From Chrysemys picta bellii (Eukaryota; Chordata; Testudines; Emydidae), in assembly GCF_011386835.1 (NCBI RefSeq), contig NC_088795.1, forward strand, positions 100,376,434 to 100,440,433: DNA of 64,000 bases, read 5' to 3'. The position numbers and the translations under genes were made by a program. Positions within the stretch are counted from its first letter, which is position 1; each line of letters opens with the position of its first letter. Of this stretch, positions 45,731 to 57,760 are shown in pieces. The notes below the pieces were generated by a model, which saw only the letters and a list, made by a program, of their open reading frames with translations, did not search any database and was not told the DNA's origin.

Positions 45731-48700
45731 ATAGTAAGAATTACAGTATTAACTCTATTAGTGCCGAAGACAGTTGCTACCTACTTTTAAGCACTACAAT
45801 AAGACAGGCTTATAAGAGGACATTAGTACTAGAAGGCAGGAAGGTCTATTAATGTGATATATGTAAAGTAAGGAAAGATCCTTGAATGAATACTAATATT
45901 GAGGGAATCCTGGCAGAAGTGAGTTTCCAGGAGGGATTTGAATGAGTAGCAACTAGTAGCTTGGTAAGGTGCAGCATGAAAAATAGCTTTAAAGATGTTT
46001 GTGGGATAGATGGGCAAAGGAGGGCATTAATGAATTAATTTTCAAAGGTGCTCTGAAATGACGTGTGAGATCCTGTTTTAAAACAATGACATGAAAACAG
46101 TTGTGACAGCAGAGGAGATGATATTTTTGATCTGGAAGGTTCTGAGGCAGTTGGGGTTTGGCAGTTGGACAAGAGTGTGGTGAAGGGAGGTTTTGAAGGC
46201 TGATAGTCAACATAGACTAATCAAAGTGTGATTCTACTTTGAAAAATTACTCTATAAAAGTTGCTTGTTTGTTATGTCACAATGACCCTAGATCAATTCA
46301 GTTTGTGACATACTGCAGGAGAACTTGAACTTTTTGGCAGGAGGAACTCAGCTCTTGCAGTAGGCTTCAAGGGCATAGTAATTACACTTCAGTCTAATTA
46401 TATGTCACTATTTCACAGGATCAATGAGACATATCTTTACTGCAGCATAATCACCTTGCCCTTAAAGGTTAGCTCAGGTGAGGGCTAATAATGTCTCCTG
46501 CCAAAAGTTCAAATTCCCCTGCACTATGTAAGGGTTTATCTTTCCTTTCAATCTAAGCTAACATGATATGGAGTCATTGAGTGACAATAAACATGGCACT
46601 CCAAGGTGCCATTTTTACAATTTTACAGAGGAGAACTAACGACTCTGTCCTTTAAAACAAAGGCAATAATTTCTTTTATAGTGGGTTGGCATTCCCAGTG
46701 CTACTGTTTAAGGTAACAAAATCAGTAGCTGTGTATTCAGTCATTTTACTGTTGAACTTATTATATCTAATATACAGTAAGCAACAAGCATCTATATTCC
46801 TTTGCTCAGGAAAATTTAAAATTGATGTTATTGAAGTTTTGTTCAGGGAGATAAGATAAGGTGAGAGAATAAGGAAGCAGAAAAGGAAAGAGAAAATAAG
46901 AATTTTTAAATCAGGTGTTAGTAACATTTAAAATATTTCCCAAGGACAATTCAAATAATCTGAGGGTCTGAGCTGCCAGAGGACCTTTATTGTGCATTCT
47001 AGTGTATTTTACATTACTTGTATATAATTATCTTAATTATAATTTAGAGGCAGTGCATACAGATTCGCCCTCTTTTAGAGGACCTAAAATCCACTTAACC
47101 CTAAAGCTCTTCTCTCTAGTGCATTAAAGCTTGATGACTCTTAGAAGCGATGCTAAAGCAAACAAGAGCCTGAAAACCCCACTGTCAGCTTTGCTACATA
47201 CCTGTAGCGAACAAAAAAACCTGTGAGGAACAGAACCCAATGTTTGGAATCTCTACCGATAAACATTGTAAAATCCAGATGGTTATGAGGCCACCACCAA
47301 ACGTTACAATGCCCTTCTATACACCTATGTCTTCCATCAGTAACTCTGCCTCTTCCTTATCCTTTGTGTGGGGAGAGACTTGGTTTGCCATCACTCTCCA
47401 GTATTGTTTGGGTGGATGGTACAGTTTCTCTCCTCCTTCGTATCCACAGTGGCAGATGGACGTCAACTCCTCTTTCTGTGTCTTTTCCTCTTTTAAATAC
47501 CCCATGTGGTGTCCATTTTTTCTTCTTTCCTCCTCTTTTTTCTCTTCTCCAGTGCATTTGTCCCCTTTTGGGGACAACAGAGAATCTGCTCCAAGATGTT
47601 CTAACTTGGGGTGCTTAAAGTTAATCACCTAAATCCATATTTAGGCATCTAAATAAGTGGCCTAATTTTCAGAGGTGGATTTGACTTCATTTTTCAGCAG
47701 GTACTCAGCTAGCCCGGAAGAAAGACAGGAAGCAGTGGACGTGGTTTAATTAGGCCACTGCTCTATTCATTTAAAATATCTGGGAGTACCCAGCAATAAA
47801 TTGTATAGTGCAGGTCATCATCAGTTCCTTAATCATTTCCACATAATTGGGAGTGGTGATGTCAACCTGCCCCCGCCCCTTTCCCAACCTGGTCTCAGTC
47901 ATCCCATTTCTGGAATCCCACCACCTTCCCCTCACAGGAGGATTAAGGGGGCTAGAAAAGGAAGGGGGTTGGCTCCCTGCTGTAGGAGGCTGAAATCACC
48001 TCAGCCCCTGTAAGGCATGATTTCCTTTAAATCTTGTTCCAGTCCTTTTTATCTGCTAACTGTATCCCTTCCATAACAAGTACCTGGACTGGACATCTGC
48101 CACAGGGAGGCACCAGCAATTTACCTTGACTGCCTCCCCCCCCCCCATCCTCTAGCAGGTTCCCAGATATATACTGATTTCTTCCTTAATACTGGACAAA
48201 AATATATGTGCTCCCCACCCTCTGTCAATAACTCAGGTGTCCAATAACATGTCCCAGTGAGGAATTACCAAATCACTGTGGTTACATATGAATTTAGTCA
48301 CCTCCCTATTCACCTACCTCCTGGTCTTATCAACCCATGGAGGCTTCGTGGCTCCCCACCACACCCTGTGCTGCAACATGTCAGACAAGATAATCATCAC
48401 CCCTGGGAAAAATTCTGGATCTGCCCTAAATCCCTCTTAGCTTTGCTCATCAAGTCAATCCTCTTACATTTTCCCAAATAATTTTCACCAAGGTGAACAA
48501 TAATCACATCTGCCAGCTCTCAGGATGTCAAAGAGGGTGTAAGGGGAAGCAGCTGGTCCCACAGCGTGTCCCTCCTTCCATGCCAGATTAGAAGTGCCTC
48601 ACCACCTAGGCCCAACTGTAAACCTCCAGATGATCTGGAAGCCCACCTATGTGTCCAGGATATAATAATGTGCCTGCCAATCCACCACTATTCGCTTGGA

Positions 48701-50035
48701 CCATTTGCATGATTCTGAAACAGGAAGCACAGGAAAATGAGTTCTGATTCTTTACCTGGGGTCTCATGTATATCCTGTATACAGTTGAATGCCACCATCC
48801 AATAGTCTGAATCGCCCTGGCTCCTTTAGCATGATCCAGGTGAGACAGGCTTTCTCTGGGACTGCATGGGATATAAATACCAACCCCTTCCAGTCAACTA
48901 GAAGGACAGTGCCCCCATGACTGTTCCAGCTGATTCCTGCTTCTCCCCACTTAATCCGAGTAAATTTTCCACTTCTTTCCCCCTGCTACCGATTGCAAAG
49001 GCACCCCTTAAAGGGGCAACAACCCCTTTCCTTCCTGCTAGCTGGAAAAGGACCCACTGTACGCAGCTGCGGTGAGCACATTTTATTTAGCAGCTAGCTC
49101 CTAATTCCCGTAAAACAGAATCAAACTCCTCCATCATGTGATTGCCACCAGGAGGTGGGGCCATATTGAAAGAAAGAGGTAAAAATAAAATAGGTTAAGT
49201 TTTTTTCCCCAAAGTGAATACATGGAATCTCCAAATTTGAAAAATGCAATTGGGTCCAAAACTTATCTGATCACACGTTAAGGTTCTCTCACCACTAGTT
49301 TGTAATGCCCAGATACTTGTTTTTCTCTGAAGCTTGAGATAACGTTCCCTAACTCACATGAGTAAACTGCTACCACTAATAGTTAAATGCTCTTCCCTGG
49401 ATGATAGATGGGTCAGACTTTCATGATAATACCGTTGGATAGGTGACCATTGTTACTACTGGTCATGAGGAGATGAGACCTCACTGTGAGTTCTGGCGGA
49501 TGAGAACAGGATTGCTTAAAGATTTATTCACTCCCCTTGGTGAGTTCCCAGAGTGTTGTGTTGGGCAGCTGCTCTTCTGTCCTGAGGGAAGCTACATGAG
49601 TTCCATCTTCCCAAACCTTTTGTTCAACATAGATGTGGAGGTCATGATATTATATAGGGTCAGCTCCAATAGAACGACACTGATTTACACCACAGACTGT
49701 AGTGGAATCAATTACAATCTCATTTCAGATGTGATATTAAGTGAGAGGGTGGATAACAACCATTAAGAAAGAAATGGCATGAGAAAGGAAGAGGGTTATA
49801 GCAGTAAGACTAACATTGCTCAGTTTAGGGATGTGCACTTGTAGATGGTTCTGTGAAAAGTATTTTTTGAAACAATTATTATAAATGACTTGCTTATTGT
49901 GGAAGAACTGACTCTAATGGAGGGATTTGGATGAAAAGAAAATAACTGGCTCGGCCTATCACACTTGGGGAGGCATTCCAGGAGTAGGAGGTGGAATGCA
50001 AAAGTGAAAGCTGTCTCTTATAGAGTAATGACACT
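45731..50035. other. Long non-coding stretch
   Basis: No coding exon or bounded mobile element was recognised in 4.3 kb. The 47240-47632 ORF is in pyrimidine-rich DNA with no motif. 47630-47700 holds the TTAGGCATCTAAAT repeat words also seen at 11040 and 26020. 48140-48150 is a C-run. Confidence 0.45.
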
Positions 50036-50426
50036 AAGGCCGCGTCTACACTGGCAAGTTTGTGCACAGTAAAGCAGCTTTGAGCGCTGTAACTCCCGAG
50101 GGGTATACACTGCCAAGCCATTTAGTGTGCAGAAACTGTGTAGTTGTAGCACTCTAAAAAAACCACCCCGATGAGAGGGGTAGAGCTTTCTGGGCCGTGG
50201 CTACAGCACTGCGGTGCCAGTGTAGACACCGTGGTGATTACAGCTGTGATTGGCCTCAAGGAGGTGTCCCACAATGCCTGTTCTCACCTCTCTGGCCATC
50301 GGTTTGAACTCTACTGTCCTGCCCCCAGGTGACCAACTGTCCGCCCCACCCCATACATTCCTTTGCAAATTTGAAAGTCCACTTCCTGTTTGCTCAGTGA
50401 TGCATGCAGTGGTCTAAGCACATCTT

Positions 50427-51945
50427 TCCAGGTGGCCGTGCCTGCTCCATGCACCAAGCAATCCCCCATTTGGAGCAATGCTGAGCTGCTGGATCTCATT
50501 GGCATTTGGGGAGAGGAGGCAGTGCAGTCACAGCTGCGCTCCAGCCGTTGGAATTATGATACCTATGGACAGATTTCTAGATGCATGATAGAAAAGGGCC
50601 GTGACCCGGATACATTGCAGTGCAGGGTCAAAGTGAAGGAGTTGCGGAATGCCTACCTCAAGGCACGGGAGGCAAACCGCCACTCCGGTGCTGCGTCCAT
50701 GAGCTGCCGGTTCTACAAAGAGTTGGATGCGATACTTGGTGGTGACCCCACCTCCACTGCAAAGTCCCTTGTGGATACTTCATTGGCTTTGTTGCCAGTC
50801 GAGAGTGGACTGAGCCAGGAGGAGGCAATCTTGCATGAAGGGGGGGAGGGGAAAGCAGAGCCAGAGGATGACTGGAGGCCAGAGATGCATGCAGTCAGGA
50901 GCTCTTTTCTACCCCAGAGGAGCCTAGCTAGTCACAGCAGTTGGATCTTGGTGAAGTGCAAACAGGAGCGGAGGCCCTCTGTAAGTGGATTTGATTTTGG
51001 GAATTGCTGAAACGAGTTGCTGGGGGCAGGAGGGTTGCAGCAAGCAGGCTTGTCTCCCACCTCCTGCCTAGTTTGAGTGGCGGAACAGGCTGTTGATAGA
51101 CTCCCTCACTTCATGTGACTCTCCCTCAGAGATCTCCAGGAAACTCTTGTGGAGATACTGGGCAATCTGCTCCTGCAGGTTCCTCAGCAGAGCTGCTTTG
51201 TTTGTTGCCCCATTAACGGTAACTTTCCAGTGCAATTGTGCCGTCACAAAGATGAATACAGGCTAGATGCATAGGAGCCAGGGTGGAAGAAGACCCTCCC
51301 TTGATTCCCTGCTCACCCTGAGCAGCGAGATATCTTCCAAAATGATCACCTCCTGTGGAAAGTGTGGGAACAGGAACGATTATCAGGCTCCCTCTACAGT
51401 GCTGGCTCTCCCCAAGTGCCCAAAAGCCATGTGCCCAGTGTACAGCAGGGTCTGGGAACAGTGATTTACCTGCCCCTGCGGCTACTCACCATTTTGGGGT
51501 TGTGTGGCTTATGTGTGCTTGCCTGAGGTCAGCCAGTTAGTGATAGGTGTGTGAGTACTGGCTGTGTTTTAAAGCACTTAAACAGTGCTGTTTGTGTTGC
51601 AAACAATACTGCTTCTGTAAAATATTGCATTTAAACTTTACAGAGATGACATTGGGAGGCGGCAGAATGGCTGCGCAGAATTAGAAAGCGGCAAGAAGAA
51701 CTAAGGAGGACTTTATGCATGAGGTTATGATGCAGTCTGCTGCTGAGAAAAAGGAATTGAAGGAGTGGTGGGACAGCAAGAAGAGGGAACGAAAGGAAAA
51801 TGCGGCACACCAGAAAGCAGCCACGGAGCAGCTCTTGACAGTTATGGAGCACCTAGTGGACACGCTCCAGGAGATACTAGCTCTTCAAACCGAGCAGCTC
51901 CGTGCCCACCCTCCCCTGCAGCTGCTGTCGCAAAACTCTTTCCCA
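50427..51945 (+). pseudogene. Myb/SANT-like protein of Harbinger B, two exons
   Basis: An acceptor-like ATCTTTCCAG|GTG precedes the coding start; the Met seen in families A and C is GTG here. The frame is open from an earlier Met at 50390. The trihelix part reads NAELLDLIGIWGEEAVQSQL, then QISRCMIEKGRDPDTLQCRV, KELRNAYLKAREANRHSG and CRFYKELDAIL. The donor CCCTCT|GTAAGT is at about 50981. Exon 2 follows TTTACAG at 51643 and contains RRIRKRQEEL, a frameshift near 51700, then a coiled coil (KKELKEWWDSKKRERKEN, LVDTLQEILALQTEQL). AATAAA follows at about 52296. Confidence 0.8.
51068..51352 (-). pseudogene. Conserved intronic opposite-strand exon ORF, family B, one stop
   Basis: From an acceptor-like CTTTCCACAG|GAG (exon edge 51352) there are 95 codons in one frame to TAG at 51068, interrupted by a single TAG at 51265-51263. 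It aligns with families A and C: DISLLRVSRES at the start, WKVTVNGATNKAALLRNL, QYLHKSFLEIS and INSLF close to the end. No length change breaks the frame. Function unknown. Confidence 0.6.
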
Positions 51946-52457
51946 TGAGTCCCCCCCCGCCCCCCAACACACCCTTATCAACCTTCTGGCTCTACTCTCT
52001 ACCCACAGCATTCCACTCCTCCCTCCTCACAGTCCAGCAGTGTGGACTCCCAATATCCACCGCACTCAACACCCATCCCTCTGCAGTTTGGCCCTGCTGA
52101 AGTACAGAACCCGCTGCATCGTATTCCAAAGGAGAAGATTGGGATTATACTCCTGGACATACACAAATCTGTAGCTGTCCCAGGACCCCTCCTCCTCTTG
52201 AGACCTTCTATTCCTCCAATTCCTTCCATTCCCCCCTCCCCCTCCCTGCTGATTAATTTTTTCGTTTGACTCTCTCCTTTGGTTGTTGTCTTTCAATAAA
52301 AGAATTGTATTTGTTTGAAAGCAATTGTTATTCTATTAAGTGAAAGCAAAAAGAGCACTGCAAAGCAACATACAATTATGTTAAGGCCCCTTCTTGCATC
52401 ATGTGCACCAATCACCTCCTAGCATTACAAGTACTGCAATTCTGAGCATAGCAACAA

Positions 52458-53345
52458 ATATTAGTGGCTTTCAGCCTCAAATTGCTGCCTCAAAGCATCC
52501 CTGATCCTTATGGCCCCACGCTGTGCCCTTCTAATAGCCCTGGTCTCCAGCTGTTCAAACTCAGCCTCCAGGTGCTGAGCCCCTGTGGTCCAGCCCTGAG
52601 TGAAGCTTTCACCCGTCACAAATATTATGGAGCATACAGCACATGTCTATAAACATAGGAATATTGTCATCGGCCATGTCCAGCATCCCATATAGGCATT
52701 GCCAGCGGGCTTTTAAATGGCCAAATGCACACTCCACAGTCATTCTGCACTTGCTCAGCCTGTTGTTGAACCGCTCCTTGCTGCTGCCAAGTTGCCCCGT
52801 GTATGGCTTCATGAGCCACGGTATTAAGAGGTAGGGGGAGTCTCCCAGGATCACAATGGGCATTTTGACTTCCCCTACAATGGGCATTTTGACTTCCCCT
52901 ACAGTGATATTCTGGTCTGGAAAGAAAGTCCCGGCTTGCAGCTTCTTGAACAGGCCAGTGTTCTGAAAGATGCGTGCGTCATGCACCTTTCCGGACCAGC
53001 CTGCGTTTATGTCCATGAAATGCCCACGGTGATCCACAAGTGCCTGGAGAACCATTGAGAAATACCCATTCCGATTAATGTACTCTGTGGCTAGGTGGTC
53101 TGGTGCCAGAATTGTAATGTGCGTGCCACCTATCGCCCCTCTGCAGTTAGGAAAGCACATTTGTGCAAAGCCATCCACAATGTCATGCACGTTGCCCAGA
53201 GTCATGGTCTTTCGGAGCAGGATGCGATTAATGGCCCTGCACACTTGCATCAACACGAGTCGAACAGTCGACTTTCCCACTCCGAACTGGTTTGCGACCG
53301 ATCGGTAGTAGTCTAGAGTAGCCAGCTTCCGCAGTGCAATCGTGT
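52458..53345 (-). pseudogene. Harbinger DDE nuclease of family B, N-terminus deleted, catalytic D lost
   Basis: The long frame begins in terminal repeat DNA (53424) and enters nuclease text at about 53345 with ALRKLATLDYYRSVANQFGV, so everything upstream of the helix-turn-helix-like block is deleted. The first catalytic motif is GAIGGTHI where families A and C have GAIDGT, so D is replaced by G. The second D (GDSPYLL) and the VECAFG glutamate remain. GEVKMPIV is repeated by a 24-bp duplication. A frameshift near 52618 puts the tail (TRAIRRAQRGAIRIRDALR) in another frame, ending about 52458. Confidence 0.88.
52855..52902. repeat. 24-bp tandem duplication in the family-B nuclease
   Basis: AATGGGCATTTTGACTTCCC plus CTAC occurs twice in a row, exactly. 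It adds eight residues in frame just before the second catalytic aspartate. Confidence 0.95.
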
Positions 53346-53806
53346 CCTTGTGCCGCAGGGCTGGTGCAAACTTTGTAGCGCTGTAACTTTGCCAGTGTAG
53401 ACGTGTGCTAATGAACCAAATCAACTGCTAAAAGGTGCCTTAGGGTGTGTCTACACTACGGGATTATTCCGATTTTACAGAAACTGGTTTTTGGCAACAG
53501 ATTGTATAAAGTCGAATGTATGCAGCCACACTAAGCACATTAATTCGGCGGTGTGAGTCCATGTACCGGGGCTAGTGTCGATTTCCGGAGCATTGCACTG
53601 TGGGTAGCTATCCCATAGCTATCCCATAATTCCCGCAGTCTCCTCCGCCCATTGGAATTCTGGGTTGAGATCCCAATGCCTGATGGGACCAAAAACATTG
53701 TCGCGTTCTGGGTACATCCTCCCCCTCCCTCCGGGAAAGCAACTGCAGACAACCGTTTCACGCCTTTTTCCTGGGTGAACAGTGCAGACGCCATACCGCG
53801 GCAAGC

Positions 53807-55102
53807 ATGGAGCCCGCTCATCTCAAGACAGCAGTCATGAACGTTGTAAACACCTCACGCATTATCATGCAGTTTATGCTGAACCAGAACCTGCAAAACC
53901 AGGCGACGAGCAGTAGGCTACGGCAGCGCAGCGACGACAGTGATGAGGACATGGCCATGGAATTCTATCAAACCATGGGCCCCGGCGCTTTGGAGATCAT
54001 GCTGTTAATGGGGCAGGTTCATGCTGTGGAACGCCGATTCTGGGCCCGGGAAACAAGCACAGACTGGTGGGACCGCATAGTGTTGCAGGTGTGGGATCAT
54101 TCCCAGTGGCTGCGAAACTTTCGCATGCGTAAGAGCACTTTCATGGAACTTTGTGACTTGCTTTCCCCTGCCCTGAAGCGCCAGAATATCAAGATGAGAG
54201 CAGCCCTCACAGTTGAGAAGTGAGTGGCGATAGCCCTGTGGAAGCTTGCAACGCCAGACAGCTACCAGTCAGTCGGGAATCAATTTGGAGTGGGCAAATC
54301 TAATGGGGAGCTGCTGCTCCCCATTGGAGCAAGTAGCCAAAGCAATCACTGAGCTGCTGCTACCAAAGGTAGTGACTCTGGGAAATGGGCAGGTCATAGT
54401 GGATGGCTTTGCTGCAATGGGATTCTCTAACTGTGGTGGGGCGATAGATGGAACCCATATCCCTATCTTGGCACTGGAGCACTAGGGCAGCCAGTACATA
54501 AACCGCAAGGGGTACTTTTCAATGGTGCTGCAAGCACTGGTGGATCACAAGGGACGTTTCACCAACATCAACGTGGGATGGCCGGGAAGGGTTCATGACA
54601 CTCGCATCTTCAGGAACACTAATCTGTTTAAATGGCTGCAACAAGGGACTTACTTCCCAGACCAGAAAATAACAGTTGGGGATGTTGAAATGCCTATAGT
54701 TATCCTTGGGGACCCAGCCTACCCCTTAATGCCATGGCTCATGAAGCCATACACAGGCAGCCTGGACAGAAGTCAGGACCTGTTCAACTACAGGCTGAGC
54801 AAGTGCAGAATGGTGGTAGAATGTGCATTTGGATGTTTAAAAGGTCGCTGGCGCACTTTACTGACTCGCTCAGACCTCAGCCAAACCAATATTCCCATTG
54901 TTATTGCTGCTTGCTGTGTGCTCCACAATCTCTGTGAGAGTAAGGGGGAGATCTTTATGGTGGGGTGGGAGGCTGAGGCAAATCGCCTGGCCGCTGATTA
55001 CGCGCAGCCAGACACCAGGGTGATTAGAAGAGCACACCAGGAAGCGCTGCACATCAGAGAAGTTTTGAAAACCAGTTTCATGACTGGCCAGGCTACCGTG
55101 TG
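53807..55102 (+). pseudogene. Harbinger DDE nuclease (HARBI1-like), A2, nearly full length, broken
   Basis: This is the most complete nuclease in the window. The Met at 53807 starts an N-terminal part with an acidic stretch (SDDSDEDM), then WDRIVLQVWDHSQWLRNFRM and FMELCDLLSPALKR. Catalytic motifs are GAIDGTHIPI, GDPAYPLMPW and VECAFG, all with D, D and E present. Breaks: a TGA after LTVEK (about 54222), a rearranged or frameshifted patch after GVGKS (about 54300-54320), and TAG at about 54484 in place of a codon that is Leu in A1. The stop after TGQATV at 55102 is probably the native C-terminus. AATAAA lies at 55207. Confidence 0.92.
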
Positions 55103-55339
55103 AACGTTCTGTTTGTTTCTCCTTGATGAAAACCCACCCCCTTGATTGACTCATTCTCTGTAAGCAACCCACCCTCCCCCTTCGATCCTAGCTTGCTTTC
55201 AAAGGAAATAAAGTCACTATTGTTTAAAAATCATGCATTCTTTATTAATTGGTTATAAAAAGAGGGAGAGAACTGACAAGGTAGCCCTGGTGGTGTTTGG
55301 GAGGAGGATAGGAGGGAAGGAAAAGGCCACTAAAAAAGT

Positions 55340-57376
55340 TCAAAGTAATGACAGCCTTTTGCTTGGGCTGTCCACTGGGGTGGAGTGGGAGGGTGCACAG
55401 AGCCTCCCCTCCCCCCCCCCCCCCCGCGTTCTTACACGTCTGGGTGAGGAGGCTATGGAACATGGTGAGGGGGGAGGGAGGTTATACAGGGGCTGCAGCG
55501 GCACTCTCTGCTCCTGCTGCCATTCCTGAAGCTCCACCAGATGCTGGGGCATGTCTGTTTGATCACGCAGCAGCCCCAGCGTTGCAGCCTGCCACCTCTC
55601 ATCTCGAGCATCCCTCATGGTCTCACGTTCACTGGCATCTTTCCTGTACTTCGATACCGTGTCCTTCCACTCATTCAGATGAGCTCTTTCATTGCGGGTG
55701 GATTCCATGATTTCCAAGAACATTTTGTCTCGCGTCCACTTTTTTCGACGCCTTATCTGAGATAGCCTTCGGGACGGAGGAGGGAGGCTTGAAAAATTTG
55801 CAGCTGTGGGAGGGAGGGAAAAAAGGGAGAGAAGTATTTTAAAAGATACATTTTACAGAACAATGCTTATACTCTTTCACAGTGAACAACACTATTCACA
55901 TTACATAGCACATGTGATTTCGTTACAAGGTCGCATTTTACATCTTAATATTGAGTGCCTGTGGCTTTGGTGTTAGAGAGCACAGACGCAGGTCCGGGCA
56001 ACAGAATTCGGCTTGCATGGGGCCATGGTAAGCCATTGTCTTTCGGCTTCTGCAGCTTTCCTACAAGCAGCACTCTCCTTTCCCACATACCAAGCAAAGC
56101 CCATTAAGTGCTGCGGTTTTCCTGTTAACGTGCAGCAGCAGAAACAAAACTAAGCCCCCCCCCATCCAATTCTCTGGGATGATTGCTTTATCCCTCCCCC
56201 CCCACCGCGTGGCTAGTATCAGGGAAGATCTCTGCAGAAACCAAACTAACACCCCCCCATCCAATTCTCTGGGATGATCGCTTTATCCCTCCCCCCACCG
56301 CGTGGCTGGTATCAGGAACGATCCCCCCACCCCCACCCCCACCCCCGCTTGGCTAACTGCAGGGAAGGATTTCTTTTCAGCTACAGCCAAACAGCCCAGT
56401 AGGAACGGCCACCTCTGTCCCCTTAATTAAATTCCCGTATTTCAACCAGGTTACCACGAACAATATCACTCTCCTGAGGATAACACAGCGAAATAAAGAA
56501 TGGATGTTGCTTGAATGCCAGCAAACACTGGGACCATTCGCTGCCAGGCTTTGTCATGCAATGATACCAGATTACTTGCTACTAGCATGGCGTGGTCAAG
56601 TGTCCTACCATGGAGGACGGAATAAGGCTGCACTGCCAAGAAACCTTGTGGAAAGGCTTTTGGAGTACCTCCAGGAGAGCTTCATGGAGATGTCCCTGGA
56701 GGATTTCTGCTCCATCCCCAGACATGTTAACAGACTTTTCCAGTAGCTGTACTGGCCGTGAATGCATCCCAAGTCCTCAGGGCAAATTAATAATTTAAAA
56801 ACGCTTGCTTTTAAACCATGTTTTATATTTACAAAGGTACACTCACCAGAGGTCCCTTCCATGGCCTCATTGTCTGAGGGTTGGGAGAGTGCTTCAGTCA
56901 GGTTGAGAAAAAGATCCTGGCTGTTCGGGAGAACGGAGTGCTGTGTGCTCTCCGCGAGCTCGTCGTCATCCTCCTCCTCCTCCTCTTCCCCATCCATAGA
57001 CTCCTCAGGCATGGCTGAGATTACCCCCGCCTCAGAATCCACGGACAGAGGTGGGGTAGTGGTGGCGGCCCCCCACTAGAATTGCATGCAGCTCAGCATA
57101 GAAGCGGCATGTCTGCGGCTCTGACCCGAAGTGACTGTTTGCCCCCTTTGTTTTTTGATAGGCTTGTCTGAGCTCCTTAACTTTCACGTGGCACTGTAGT
57201 GAGTCCCTATTGTGGTCTCTCTCCATCATGCCCTTGGAGATTTTTTCAAATGTTTTGGCATTTCATCCTTTGGAACGTAGTTCTGCTAGCACTGAATCCT
57301 CTCCCCATATAGCGATCAGATCCAGTACCTCCCATACGGTCCATGCTAGTGCTCTTTTTCGATTCTCGGACTGCAT
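55340..57376 (-). pseudogene. Myb/SANT-like protein of Harbinger A2, two exons, broken
   Basis: The minus-strand Met is at 57376. Exon 1 runs to the donor at 56847 (TCTG|GTGAGT), and exon 2 runs from 55803 after CCCACAG. It reads WTVWEVLDLIAIWGED, a stop after RSKG, KVKELRQAYQKTKGAN and CRFYAELHAIL. A frameshift near 57075 follows, then an acidic E/D run (about 56960-56990). Exon 2 encodes the charged coiled coil (ERAHLNEWKDTVSKYRKDAS) without the extra heptads of A1. Confidence 0.8.
56450..56746 (+). CDS. Conserved intronic opposite-strand exon ORF (A2)
   Basis: From the acceptor-like TTTCAACCAG|GTT the frame is open for 99 codons to TAG at 56744-56746, exactly the length in A1. The A1 start codon is ACG here, so translation would need splicing from upstream or the later Met at 56504. 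Motifs: LLRITQR, LCHAMIPDYLLLAW, VSYHGGRNKAALPRNL, LEYLQESFMEMSLED, VNRLF. It remains open although the Myb and nuclease genes of the same copy have several stops. Confidence 0.55.
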   Translation, partial: VTTNNITLLRITQRNKEWMLLECQQTLGPFAARLCHAMIPDYLLLAWRGQVSYHGGRNKAALPRNLVERLLEYLQESFMEMSLEDFCSIPRHVNRLFQ

Positions 57377-57760
57377 GGTTACCTGTGCTGATGAGCTCTG
57401 CGTGGTCACCTGTGCTCTCCACGCTGGGCAAACAGGAAATGTAATTCAAAAGTTCGCGGGGCTTTTCCTGTCTACCTGGCCAGTGCATCCGAGTTCAGAT
57501 TGCTGTCCAGATAGGTCACAATGGTGCACTGTGGGATAGCTCCCGGAGGCCAATGCCGTCGAATTGCGGCCACACTAACCCTAATCCGAAATGGCAATAC
57601 CAATTTCAGCGCTACTCCCCTCGTCGGGGAGGAGTACAGATATCGATATTAAGAGCCCTTTATATCGAAGTAAAGGGCTTCGTTGTGTGGACGGGTGCAG
57701 GGTTAATTCAGTTTAACGCTGCTAAATTCGAGATAAACTCCTAATGTAGATCAGGCCTTA

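Larger units (their letters stand above)
50039..53408 (+). mobile_element. PIF/Harbinger DNA transposon, family B
   Basis: It starts GGCCGCGTCTACACTGGC and ends GCCAGTGTAGACGTGTGC, with TAA on both sides (50036-50038 and 53409-53411). Subterminal GAGCGCTGTAACT is mirrored by TGTAGCGCTGTAAC. At 3.37 kb it is the smallest of the three families because the N-terminal half of its nuclease is missing. It stops 34 bp before A2, so their nuclease-side ends face each other. Confidence 0.94.
53443..57757 (-). mobile_element. PIF/Harbinger DNA transposon, family A, copy 2 (A2), inverted
   Basis: The ends GGGTGTGTCTACACTACGGG and CTAATGTAGATCAGGCC match those of A1 in reverse order. TTA flanks both sides (53440-53442 and 57758-57760). 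It is 4.3 kb, lacks the retroelement insert of A1, and has the nuclease on the plus strand with the Myb-like gene on the minus strand. With A1 it forms an inverted pair about 48.7 kb apart. Its own genes are broken. Confidence 0.94.

Noticed and set aside
47240..47632. 130-codon ORF as a host exon
   Set aside because: No splice-consistent boundaries, no motif, pyrimidine-rich composition, and an equally long antisense frame.
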